A DNA stretch of 62,726 nucleotides from Fragilaria radians (Eukaryota > Bacillariophyta > Fragilariophyceae > Fragilariales > Fragilariaceae): assembly GCA_900642245.1 (NCBI GenBank), contig CAAAJI010000037.1, positions 230,830-293,555 of the forward strand, in the 5' to 3' direction. The notes below the pieces were generated by a model. The model made no database searches. It was given only the letters and a program-made list of their open reading frames with translations, and was not told the DNA's origin. The translations under genes were made by a program, and so were the position numbers. This document shows, piece after piece, positions 19,967-30,732 of this stretch (position 1 is the stretch's first letter; every line of letters begins with the position of its first letter).

Positions 19967-22900
19967 TTAGTACGATCGTCCCCAGAGGACCCAGCAGGTT
20001 GCATCTAATCCACTGGCAAAACATTTGGTTCCTGGAGGAAGAGGTGGTTGATCAAAAGGGATACATAACGTTTTCGCTGCCACAGAAGTGGCTGTCCGAG
20101 CATCTTCTTCGGCTTGACCACTGGCTGCCAGGGATTCCTCCCGAGACTTGTTCTTGACATACTCCTCCCAATCCTTGTGTTCTCCTCCACACCAGGGTGT
20201 CAAGACTAGATTATGTCGTTCCAAGTTAGGAACAAAGTCCTTCCAATCAGTAACCTGTACCAAATGGTCATCCCGAAATTGAGTAGCTCTTTGTAACAAT
20301 CCAGCTTGGATCTCATCTAATTTAGTTACTAGTGCGGCACCCAACCCAGCGACAGGTAAGGAAGCCTTTTCGCCATTGTAGCGAACAACCGTGCAAACCT
20401 TTTGTTCTTCCATGTCACGTGGACCAACCTCAATACGGATAGGGACACCCTTTTGTTCCCAATGATTGTACTTCCAACCTGGGTTATACAAGGTGCGATC
20501 ATCGAATTTACAACGAATCTAGAGATAGGATTAAAATGGGGTTAGAATTACGAGTCATTGATTATTCATGTAGTAATTAGTCGGACAATACTTACTCCAT
20601 GTTCCTTCAAATCGTTTGCAATGGCTTGACAATATACGGATATCATTTCCATAGTAACAGTCTTGCTAGTAATGGGAACAATGACACATTGTAGGGGACT
20701 GATACGTGGAGGAAGGACAAGACCTGTGTTATCCCCATGGACCATGACCATCACTCCTATAGTTCGTGTCGTCAATCCCCATGAGGTCTGCCAGGCAATT
20801 TCTGTCTTGCCCTCTTGATTTTGAAAGGTAATATCAAACATCTTTCCAAAGTTTTGTCCCAAATTATGTGACGTCGCACCCTGAATGGCTCGACCAGCCA
20901 CAGGTACATAGGCTTCGACAGTGGTCGTTTGAAGCCCTCCCGCAAATTTCTCTTCCTCTGTTTTATATCCTGGAATGACTGGTACGGCCAGTAGCTCTTC
21001 GTAGACACGTCGGTAGAGTTCTAGGGCTTGTCGGACCATAACATTGGCGTCCTCGTAGGTTGAGTGAGCAGTGTGACCCTCCTGCCACAGGAATTCTCGG
21101 GATCGCAAAAAGGGTGTGGGATATTTAAATTCCCACCGCACAACATTGGACCACTGATTTAATTTGAGAGGCAAATCACGATGGGATTGAATCCAATCGG
21201 AGAATGCGGGATACATGATAGTTTCTGACGTTGGACGGATGGCAATAGGGTTGGCCAAGTCTCCATCACCAGATTTAGTAACCCAAGCCACTTCGGGAGC
21301 AAATCCTTCGACATGATCTTTTTCTTTCTCCAATCGATCCTTAGTTACAAAGAGCGGGAAGTAACAATTTTCAACACCCAATAGAGCAATCTATGAAAAA
21401 AGAAAGGATGAAGTCATGAGCGAGGTATCAATTATGGGAGGATTCATTACAGTATCAAGTTATAGCGACATACTTCATCATTGAACCAATTTTGAATAAA
21501 TTCCCACATTTTATAGGACCATGGTCGAAGGATATAACAGCCAGAAATGTCATAGTAGGAAATCATTTCCGCAAGTGTAATAACATCGGAATACCACATA
21601 CTAAAGTTTTCTTCTTTCTTAAATCCAACTGCCAAAAGTGTCTTTCCCTTTTCAACCGATTTTTTGTCCTTGTTCACTTTCGCCGTTGTGGCGGTAGAAG
21701 AGGAGGATTTGGATTGCTTGGTGCTGGTCGACGTTGCCTGTACGGACGAAGAAAAGTCCATAGTTTTAAGGTCATGTTCAGTCCTATTTAAATAATCCAT
21801 CAATACGTTGGGTGTAAGAATCACGGATGCATCATTCTGAAGTGGATGAGAATGAATGTATGCAAAGGAAAGAAGTTTCTGATCAATGAGAATAGTTGGA
21901 ATTTGACGTTTGGTATCCATGGCAATGGCCAATGGTCCCACGGTACCAGGGCGACAGTGTAAATGTTCTTCCAATAGGTCCGAGGATGCCATTCGAAAGT
22001 TGGTTTTTCCAGACAAACTTAATAGTGCTCCTAATTCCTTTGTTTGAACCTTCGTATCTGGATGAAGTGTCAATAGGTATGTCCCGTGTTTCTTATCCTG
22101 TAATACCAAGTTTTTGGTATGTGTGTGGGTGCTCGGGTCTGGAAGTGGTACCGTTTGTACTAATTCTTCAGCCGTCACACAAGTGGGATGGGAATACACC
22201 GAATGTTCAAGATTCCATTGACGTAATTGTTGAATAACAGCATTGTCTTGGAATTCAGTGTTGCCTGAATCTTGTTTGGTATCCTCCATGGGTGGGAGAT
22301 GAGTTTTAATTTTTGGATGATCCAATATGGATTGTACCATGGATTGACATTTGGAAGGCAAAACAATGGAAGTGGATAAGTGATAATAAACAATTGCGAT
22401 AAAGATATCAGCAATTGTGGGAGTTGCATTTCCATTGATGAAGAAAGAATTAGGCTGTGAGAATAATGTTTCTTCCAGATTTTGAAAGAAAAGTGAAAGG
22501 ATCGAATCGATGGAGGAATCTGTAGTAACAAAAATGAGACAATGGTTGGTTGAGTTATAAAGAATTAGTACAATCATATATGTTTCCTAACTTACCATTG
22601 TCACCAATGGAGGTCAACATTTGTACTGTCTGTTCAATCCATTGTTGTACTGTCGTATTACTACCACCAGATTCTCCTAACAATTGAGAGGATTGCGACA
22701 AGGACGAACCATGTTGCAAGAATTCATACAAACTATCCCACCAAGTAGCGGTCGTAATTCTCTCCGAATTCTCTGTCCAACAATTATTCTTTGTAACTTC
22801 AACCTTTGGTGGAGACATTCTTGATTTGGAACTATCCTTCGTTTCCTCCTCGACGACAACGATATCATTCGTTGCCGATAATTGCAACAATGAACAAAGG

Positions 22901-22968
22901 ACATTCCCTACACAATATGCCAATGACTTTGAATCACCATGACATATCCAACGAACAGAGCTAGTCAT
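19967..22968 (-). CDS. Prolyl-tRNA synthetase with N-terminal GST-like and YbaK/INS-type domains (4 exons)
   Basis: Attaches proline to tRNA-Pro in the cytosol. Exons are 22968-22596, 22519-21474, 21390-20596 and 20518-19967; introns of 76, 83 and 77 bp all start GT and end AG and keep frame, giving about 921 residues. Residues ~1-190 resemble the GST-C-like adaptor found on multisynthetase-complex enzymes. Residues ~210-400 are a YbaK/ProX-type deacylase domain that clears Ala-tRNA-Pro in relatives. The class II core follows from ~430, with motif 2 in REFLWQEGHTA, motif 3 region in GDNTGLVLPPR, then the anticodon-binding domain and the eukaryote-type end LWGRSY. The ATG at 22968 is used; four upstream codons are open but start with TTG. 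In the C-terminal zinc-like site only two of four usual Cys are visible (WCGGEH, KCFASG). Confidence 0.93.
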
Positions 22969-23637
22969 TATTCTTCTCAATGATGGATAAAAATGATGAT
23001 GATGAAGGAAAAATATTGAGCAACCAGCAAGAATAACAGCTGATAAAAATATTTTCCCTTTTGGATGTTCAACTAGTGCTTAACGGAAAGGTAGTACTAC
23101 TGGTAACGTTAAAATAATAATGGAAAATGACACCTTTCACTCGGGACTGCACTAGTGTTTTCTTTTTGTATACCACTTACTAGATAGAGTGGAGTGACAC
23201 TATTGATGCTAGTGATCCCAGCGTCAGTAAAGTTCGTTTCACGACAACTACCAACCCCCAAACAACCTCTGTTCGTTGCCAACAAAACTTCGTTAAACAA
23301 GGTGGGTAAGCAAAGGATATTGTTGTTAGTATCCATAAATACTATGCATTTCATTGCCTAGTCATATTGGACAATCAAGGATCGTATTAGGATAGGAGTT
23401 AAGATTTCGTGACAATCCACATGAGAGTACACCAGACAATGTCATCATCAATGTTTCCTCCACAACAGAAAGACAAAGCCAATTGTTGACATATCGAAAT
23501 ATATGCAAGCATTGGACTACGCAGATTCCTTCCAAAATTTGTCGATTCATTTCCAATCTAATTATTCTCTCCATACCCTTCACTTAACTTTGTTCTCCGC
23601 TCTCCCCTTTTACACACATTTACTTCTTTTATACAGG
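22969..23637. promoter_or_regulatory. Shared divergent promoter region of ProRS and eS21
   Basis: About 670 bp separates the ATGs of two outward-facing translation genes, so both promoters must lie here. TTTTATACAG ends one base before the eS21 ATG and looks like a 3' splice site, suggesting an intron in the eS21 5' leader; its donor was not identified. No TATA box can be assigned with confidence. Open frames inside (23109-23354, 23362-23583 minus; 23503 onward plus) are not convincing genes. Confidence 0.5.
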
Positions 23638-23895
23638 ATGCAAAACGAATCAGGTGATAACGTGGATTTATATGTCCCAAGAAAATGCGACTATACGACA
23701 CGATTGTTATCGGCAAAGGATCATTCCTCCATTCAAATTAATGTTGCCAATGTAGATCCTGAAACAGGAATTGCCACGGGTGATTATGAGGCCTATTGTT
23801 TGGCGGGGTACATTCGTTTCAAGGCGGAAAGTGATTTGGCCCTTACCTCCCTAGTACAAGAACGAGATGTTGCCAAACTTCAGGGTGGACCCTAA
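23638..23895 (+). CDS. 40S ribosomal protein eS21 (S21e)
   Basis: 85 residues from the ATG at 23638, a length typical of the family. It starts MQNESGDNVDLYVPRKC, almost the universal S21e start, and continues with SAKDHSSIQINVANVD and YCLAGYIRFKAESD, matching the conserved AKDHASIQ and GAIR segments. It is a eukaryote-specific component of the small ribosomal subunit. The open frame continues upstream of the ATG but its translation there is not conserved, and a likely 3' splice site abuts the start. It is divergently paired with prolyl-tRNA synthetase, so the two translation genes may be co-regulated. Confidence 0.95.
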   Translation: MQNESGDNVDLYVPRKCDYTTRLLSAKDHSSIQINVANVDPETGIATGDYEAYCLAGYIRFKAESDLALTSLVQERDVAKLQGGP

Positions 23896-26800
23896 ACATT
23901 GTTTCGGAAAAATTATGGTATAAAAGGGAACAAGAAAAACTAGAATAGTATTTTACTCTTTTCGGAAAAATTATCATGTTATTTCATAGTTTCGTAATGT
24001 ATCCACTTTGACCATGTGTCATAGACACTTAGATTCATTTTCGTCTTCTGAGGAAGGTAAGCAATGCTAGATCGATTTGGAACTTTGTTTTCACTCGCAA
24101 TGGAAGGAAAAGCATTTGAAGAGCCATATCTACATGTCAGTACCAAGAATCGTTTTAATTAAAACTAGGATAATGATGACAATGAAAAATGTTTAATAAT
24201 TCATCACCTATCTTTCCAAACTCAATATTGTGTGAGAATAATGCACTGCAATAATGCTTTTCAAATGAAAATCGTATGCCGATGTTTTGTCATTTTAACA
24301 CATTCTATCTTTTTGGGATAAGAAAAGAGTTGACTGCTTTGAATTTGGTCTTGTCATGGAAAGTAACTCTTCTTGTGGCGTGTATGCTGCTTCTCCAGTC
24401 TTTTATTCCCATCTGTATTATGATGAATGTAATACTTGAATGTTTTAAATCTGTTTGTTACAACCATGCGTTTGACTGATTTTCTCATAAACTTCATGCT
24501 ATAGCTAAAGCGCAAGTAAATTGCAATGTCATCCAAAAGATTAAGAGAGCATCATGAATTGTATTCAAGCACTGAATCCGCTTTCCAGATGTTTGCATTG
24601 ATCCATAGATATCGTGATTGTTGCCAACACTCCTATCCGTGTTTGGCTAACCTGTTCTGTTAGTGCATTCATCGGACAAAATCAAAGATCATTTCAAACT
24701 GGAAGGAAATTTGCAGTATCCTGATAGTGATGAATGATGAAAGATAGTATTGTTTGCTGCATTACTTCTTTTATCAACTCTAAGTGTGAAATGGAATTGC
24801 TTTTCCAGCACTTCGGGATACGTGTACTAAGATACCTGTCATGGAATGGAACTTAATATATATTGGATGCTTACTAGTGATTACTTTATGTTTTCAAACG
24901 CAATAAACTCTGCTTTTATTTTCAGCACATCAGACATTGAATTTCAAGCAAGCTTGCATTAAAACAGTTTGATTTGATCTTGTTCCATGTGTCTGGCGTT
25001 TGGGACAACAAATGGGTGAATTTTGTGGTTGACTTTATGTATCAAGATAGAAAGAATGCCAACCATTTAATTCACTATTCTAATCCCTATCGTTGGAAAG
25101 TAGAAAGTGTTGTGTAGTGTATTCTGCAATCTATGGACCCTTTACACATACTATGTGATCTTCTATTTCTTATTGATATCCTTTCCGTTATCTTTGACGT
25201 TGAAGTAAAGAGTGGGTGGAATGTTTTCACAAACTATAATTGCGTAAAATTCATCAACCTTTCTAGCAGCAAATGTTTGACTCAACACATGGTGTGACAA
25301 CTGAATCTACCTTTTTTATAAGGAACGAAAATAAGAATGTATGTTCAATTATTGCAGCCTGATTTTTTTATCAAAATGAAATATATGATTTCCGATGAGG
25401 AGCATGTATCAAAAATATGTATCATCATTTCGATTTTTAACAGGTTTAAAAGGCTCAATATCTTTCGTAGCAAGTGTCTTTTTGTCCTAGAAGTGCAAAT
25501 CGGAGGCTTTTATTATATTTTGGATAATTCATTTGATATACATTTAATTGAATATACACCTACCTCAAATTCCTGCATCCCAAATCGTTGCACCTAAAAA
25601 TCATGTGGCTGTGTTTATATCGTATTTTCATCTCGATCCTGTATCAATCACTACAATATTGCTACCTCAAAATGTTTACAAGACTTCCTCAATATGACCT
25701 ATAGCTGTAAAACCTTATTTGCAACAAGATGCATCACACATCAAACACTGGTTTTGCGCTTTTTGGATCAACCCTAAATCATCCACGACACTGGGCTTAA
25801 GCGTAAACATAATTTATAATTCTTTAATGCTACCATAGCTATATTGTGCTTTCATCACAATTGACAGTTGTACATCCTGTCATCGTGCCTCAATCATTCA
25901 ACTTCAATTGGAGATTATATTTCCTCTACTTTGTCTTTTGTTCAAGTAGTCAACTCAGAATTAAGTGGGACAAAGTGAAGAACAATGCAAATCTTTTCGT
26001 GCGCAGTGATATTGATGTTTGACAATGACATATTTTACAAAGACATTGCTATTTTCCTTGAAGTGTGCTGGGAGTAATTCCAGCTCCTCTGGAAATGTGA
26101 TTTTCTTAACAGCATTCCTCTGAATGAAAGCAAAAAGGAAAAGGTCATGAGACTCGTGACTGTCTTTTCCATTTTTAAAAAGCAACTTGGAATAAAACAT
26201 AAATGCCTAATGGTTTTGCGAGTATTTGAAGATTCTTGTTGAGTAGACTATGCAGAGGCTTACTGATACCTCAGACCTTGACCAAATTAAAATACGACAC
26301 TTAAAACCGCAGGCTGTGTTGCATGGCGTCTGACTTGACTTGAATACCGAGTGCAACTAGCTCTATGACAAGTTAGCTCTGAAGAGTCGAGATATCGCAA
26401 GTATCTTAAGTTTCTTAGGCATATTTGAATGAACTGAATTTCAAAGTAAAGTTATTATACTACTTTAGCTTTTCCCGTTGAAGGATGTGTGCCGCATAAT
26501 CCAAACGTTGGTTACTAGATTTTAAATTTAAGAACTGTGACCAAGTCTTTCTTTCTTGAGACTAAGTGTTATGATGTTCATTTAATGACAAATAAAGGTG
26601 AAAAGCGTGTCTAATGTAACCTAACAATGTAAGTGAAGGCATAATGATATTATCTTTGTGGTGTATTACATATCAAATTTGTGCCCACCCTTCCTCTACT
26701 TGCGTAAATGTTTAAATTATCTGTTGTCAACCAAGTCTTTGTTTGGGAAAACTGTAACAATTGACTGATTATCTTGCAAAGTCCATTTTTGAATTGCATC

Positions 26801-27555
26801 AAATTGTACAAATCCATATTCAATATGAGTTCATGCTCATCTATTAGTTTCTCTTGTAGATGTACTTTTGGTGATTGGTCCTTTGTAGCTGATTGGTTTG
26901 AAGACAATATTGATACTGTTTCTTTCAATCAAACAAACCTTTGTTGAGCCTTAATGAATTATAGTCCATTCCTCTTTTGGCTTATTCTGAGATCGTCATG
27001 TTAGAGATTAATGCCCTGCCTTCTACAACAGTAACATTATTCTTCCATTTTAGCAATCATAGGGTAATCTCTGAAAAAAATTGTAACGTGTTTGGAAGTG
27101 ACATCCAGTATCGAATTCTTTTCTTGAGTCACACTTTTCTACACAAAAAATTCCAGCAGTAATAGCTCATATTTCTCAGCCCCAATCGTCAATGTTTTAT
27201 CGGTCTATTGTGGAAATTGTTAATATTTATAGCCCACCCACATCCACCACTTGAGAGAGTCTCAGCAGAAAAAAAAACAATTTTCAAATTCGTGATCCAA
27301 TGTCATCTCTATAGTTGTACATCAAAGTGAAGATCTGTTGGAGAGAATCTTGAAGTTGTGCTAATCGATATTGTCAAAAACAATTAGGAGTCAAGTCTAT
27401 AGCCCCTATGACGAACTTCATCCAATCAGACCTTGTAGTGATGTTTCTTTAAGTTAATCATTTGATAATTCATGTATTTCATGTCATAGTGGTCTTTGAT
27501 TGTGTTCGAGAGAAATCAAACACTACTTTACGACCAGGAAGGCTGTCATTGGTTG
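23896..27555. other. Intergenic, no gene recognised
   Basis: 3.6 kb of AT-rich sequence. Short open frames (24276-24479, 25337-25597, 25961-26200, 26650-26928, 26977-27162) lack motifs and mostly begin with non-ATG codons or show the Phe/Ile/Lys bias of noncoding DNA. No RNA gene or obvious repeat was seen. Confidence 0.5.
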
Positions 27556-30500
27556 ATGATGATAAAGATGATTAACGTAGACCATAGCTCGGTGAGCGAG
27601 AGTCAATATTTCTCTCTTGAAGATAACCAAGATAGAATACAGAATACTTTAACACTCTTTAGCACCTTGCTGTATGGTCGTAACGATGAGACAGCTAGGT
27701 TGAAAACTGCTTTTGAAGAACTAAATTCTTGTGATTCAAGCAAGAAGATAAAGATATTTGTTCATGGAGAGTCTGGTTCAGGGAAGACTGCATTAGTAGA
27801 GACAATTCGTGATCACGTGATAAGTTCCAAGGGATATTTTGTTGCAGGAAAATACTTTCAGAACATTGGGGTACAGGAGCCATACTCAGCAATAATGGCG
27901 GCACTTTCCGATCTATGCGATCTTGTTAGTCAATCTGCGGATTTTACTGAGGAGCGACGCCTTCAGATACAGCAAGATATTGGAGTTGAGAATGGTCGTA
28001 TTCTCAACGCTGCATTATCAAATTTATCTCCTTTCTTAGAAGCCTCAACTTTTTCGGAGGATGAGGATTCTGTTGATATTCGTAATACTGCTCTACTTTC
28101 AAAATTCATGGTTGCATGCAAAACTTTCCTTCAAGCTTTTTCTTCGAAGAACCATGTTGTTGTTCTATTCCTTGATGATATCCAATGGATGGATAAAGGT
28201 TCAGAACTTTTGTTATCCCTCCTTTTACAGGATGACGACCTCAGGAATGTCATGATGATACTTAGCTATCGAGATGAAGATTACGCAAAGATATCCGATT
28301 TTATCGATAAGAACGGTAATGGTGATGCTGTTGACATTGGTGTAAAGAATCTTGAGCTTGAGAGTGTTCACCAACTTGTTGTCGATGTGCTACAATTGGG
28401 AAATGTTGAAGAAGTAGAATTTAGTAAGTTGGTCATGGTGAAAACTTCAGGTAATCCATTTCATGTAATGCAGTTCATTGAGTTTGTGAAGAACGAAGGG
28501 TTTTTAACGTTCAATCATCACAATCAATCATGGGAATTTGATATTGATCAAATTCAAAGTGGTATAATGATTTCCAGCGACCTTGCTGATCTACTCACCA
28601 TGAAAATGACAAGACTACCAGTCGAAGTTCAAGAATGCCTTAAGATTGCCTCTCTTGTCGGCTTCACTTTTCGTGACGATGTAATTTTATGTATTTTAAA
28701 GACTTTGTTCAATCGAGAGAAAAGCAATCAGAATAAACCAAAGCTGCCACACAATTATGATTCATTATCGAAAGCTCTGAACATTGCATTGTCGGAAGGA
28801 TTTATCGAAAAATTGCGAACAGGCTATCAATTTAGTCATGATAAGCTTCAAGCGGCTTTTCAAGACACTCTTGATAGAAATGAAAGAATCTTTCTTCATC
28901 AAATGATAGGGGAATCCTTTGCAGAGCTTAGGAACTGCGAGTCAAATTACCTTGCTGTCATTCATTTTCAACACGTACCTGATATTCTGCTTTTAGGTTA
29001 CAATACTCTTCAGCTGACTATCATACATTATGACGCTGCAATCTATTGTAAAAATAAATGCGCATTCTCGACATCGTCGAGTTTCCTACGTCGAGCGTTG
29101 GAATTCCTTCAAGAAGACAGGGAGATGTGGACTGTGCATCATAATTTATCTTTTAATATCACGTTAACTCTGGCGAAAGTGGAAATGATAATTGGAAATC
29201 ACAATTCTTGCCTGTCCTTGATAAGAATTGCCCTTCTATATGCACATTCCAGGGATTCAATGATTGATTGTCTTATCATTGAAATCGAATGCTACATGGC
29301 GCAAAACAATATTGATGGATCAATAGTTGCCGCGAATAGTACCTTACGCCGTTTAGGAATTGATCTTCCTCGTAAGCCAAAAGTATTTCACGTCCTTCGG
29401 AAGTTACTGAAGATTCAGATCATGTTGATGCGCAAATCTGATGACGATATTTTAAATTTACCGCCCATTCGTGATCACGTGTTATCAGCATCCATAAAAG
29501 TGCTCATTGACTTATCAATGTACTGTTTTATGAAAGATGAAGAACTTCAGGGAGTATACACTGCCTTATTAGCAATGGAATTAACTCTGAAGCATGGGAT
29601 CACTCCATATTCTGCGGCAGCTTTGGCATTTTATGGCATTGCTGAGCTTGCAAACCGGAATCGTAAACGTGCCTACAGGATTGGAAAGCTTGCTCTCGAA
29701 CTGCAAGAAAAGCTTCAATGCAAGCAATCCACATGTTCCACAACATCCATTGCAGTTGGCAGCCTCACACATTGGTATGATCCACTATTTGGAGCCTCCT
29801 TACGCCTTCAGAATTCTGCCATGCTAGGTTTCCAAGTTGGTGATATTGTATATGGAGCGTTTACACTTTCGATGTCTTATGGAATGCACTTTGTGGTGGG
29901 AACCAATCTCATGGAAGTAGAAAAAATTATGATGGGTAATGAAAAAATAATTTGCGACTTGTCTCAAGATGCTATGGCAATGTGGACTCATGCGGGCACA
30001 CAGCACGTTCTTAATCTTAGGCGCCATGATGTCACGGATTGGTTGAAACTAACTTTCTTAAACGGAGAAAGATTGGATGAATCCACCTATTTTCGAGACG
30101 CTCTAAATGCAAAGCACATGATTATGATATCAAGTGGCTGGTACTGCAAGGGAATGCTGGCATTTTGGTTTGGATTTTGGGCAATTTCTCAAGCAATGTT
30201 CCAAAAGATTATGGATAATGATAACTCCTTTCATTTTGCATATGTTGGCATTCAAGTCCACTTTTTTGCGGGGCTCGCCTCATTTGCCTCTTACCAGGAA
30301 AGCAATAGCCGAAGAGACCTAAAGATCGCAAGAAGGCATATGAACGTAATTCAAAAACTGAGATCCAAGGGATATCCCTTCAGTAAAGCTTACTTATCTC
30401 TCCTGAAGGCAGAAGATTTGGCAGTGAGGAAATCTGAAAATTTCCAAGTTGTCAAGGCAGCCTACTTAACCTCTATTAACGCATTCGCAATACAAGGCTT

Positions 30501-30732
30501 GCGACACTTTGAAGCGTTTGCTAATGAAAGATTAGGCTTTTATCTTTTGGAGCTTCGGAGCCTTGAGAATGCAAACTCTTTCGTTAGAAGAGCGCTTCAC
30601 CTCTACCATCATGAATGGGGCGCTATTGCCAAATGTAACTGGCTTCGGGAAAAGTACTCGGAACAAATGAATATGCTGAGGTGGAGAGATGGAAGTCTTG
30701 TTGGACAATTCGTTCTGTCTGCAGATGACTAG
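27556..30732 (+). CDS. STAND/AAA_16-type predicted ATPase with helical-repeat C-terminus
   Basis: About 1058 residues from the first ATG at 27556; the frame is open 20 codons further upstream without an ATG. Residues ~40-330 form a P-loop NTPase of the AAA_16 type: LLYGRNDETARL, Walker A GESGSGKT at ~71-78, Walker B VVLFLDDIQW at ~201-210, then a winged-helix-like part ending QFSHDKLQAAF (~430). The remainder (~450-1030) is alpha-helical and probably TPR-like, with no second catalytic domain visible. From family knowledge, related NTPase-plus-helical-repeat proteins, often fused to cyclases or kinases, act as signalling switches or scaffolds, and diatoms carry many copies. No output domain is present before the stop at 30730-30732, so the partner or function is unknown. 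The coding sequence is uninterrupted. Confidence 0.8.
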   Translation: MMIKMINVDHSSVSESQYFSLEDNQDRIQNTLTLFSTLLYGRNDETARLKTAFEELNSCDSSKKIKIFVHGESGSGKTALVETIRDHVISSKGYFVAGKYFQNIGVQEPYSAIMAALSDLCDLVSQSADFTEERRLQIQQDIGVENGRILNAALSNLSPFLEASTFSEDEDSVDIRNTALLSKFMVACKTFLQAFSSKNHVVVLFLDDIQWMDKGSELLLSLLLQDDDLRNVMMILSYRDEDYAKISDFIDKNGNGDAVDIGVKNLELESVHQLVVDVLQLGNVEEVEFSKLVMVKTSGNPFHVMQFIEFVKNEGFLTFNHHNQSWEFDIDQIQSGIMISSDLADLLTMKMTRLPVEVQECLKIASLVGFTFRDDVILCILKTLFNREKSNQNKPKLPHNYDSLSKALNIALSEGFIEKLRTGYQFSHDKLQAAFQDTLDRNERIFLHQMIGESFAELRNCESNYLAVIHFQHVPDILLLGYNTLQLTIIHYDAAIYCKNKCAFSTSSSFLRRALEFLQEDREMWTVHHNLSFNITLTLAKVEMIIGNHNSCLSLIRIALLYAHSRDSMIDCLIIEIECYMAQNNIDGSIVAANSTLRRLGIDLPRKPKVFHVLRKLLKIQIMLMRKSDDDILNLPPIRDHVLSASIKVLIDLSMYCFMKDEELQGVYTALLAMELTLKHGITPYSAAALAFYGIAELANRNRKRAYRIGKLALELQEKLQCKQSTCSTTSIAVGSLTHWYDPLFGASLRLQNSAMLGFQVGDIVYGAFTLSMSYGMHFVVGTNLMEVEKIMMGNEKIICDLSQDAMAMWTHAGTQHVLNLRRHDVTDWLKLTFLNGERLDESTYFRDALNAKHMIMISSGWYCKGMLAFWFGFWAISQAMFQKIMDNDNSFHFAYVGIQVHFFAGLASFASYQESNSRRDLKIARRHMNVIQKLRSKGYPFSKAYLSLLKAEDLAVRKSENFQVVKAAYLTSINAFAIQGLRHFEAFANERLGFYLLELRSLENANSFVRRALHLYHHEWGAIAKCNWLREKYSEQMNMLRWRDGSLVGQFVLSADD

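Noticed and set aside
19960..20157. Plus-strand frame over the ProRS 3' end
   Set aside because: Antisense shadow of the conserved C-terminus of ProRS.
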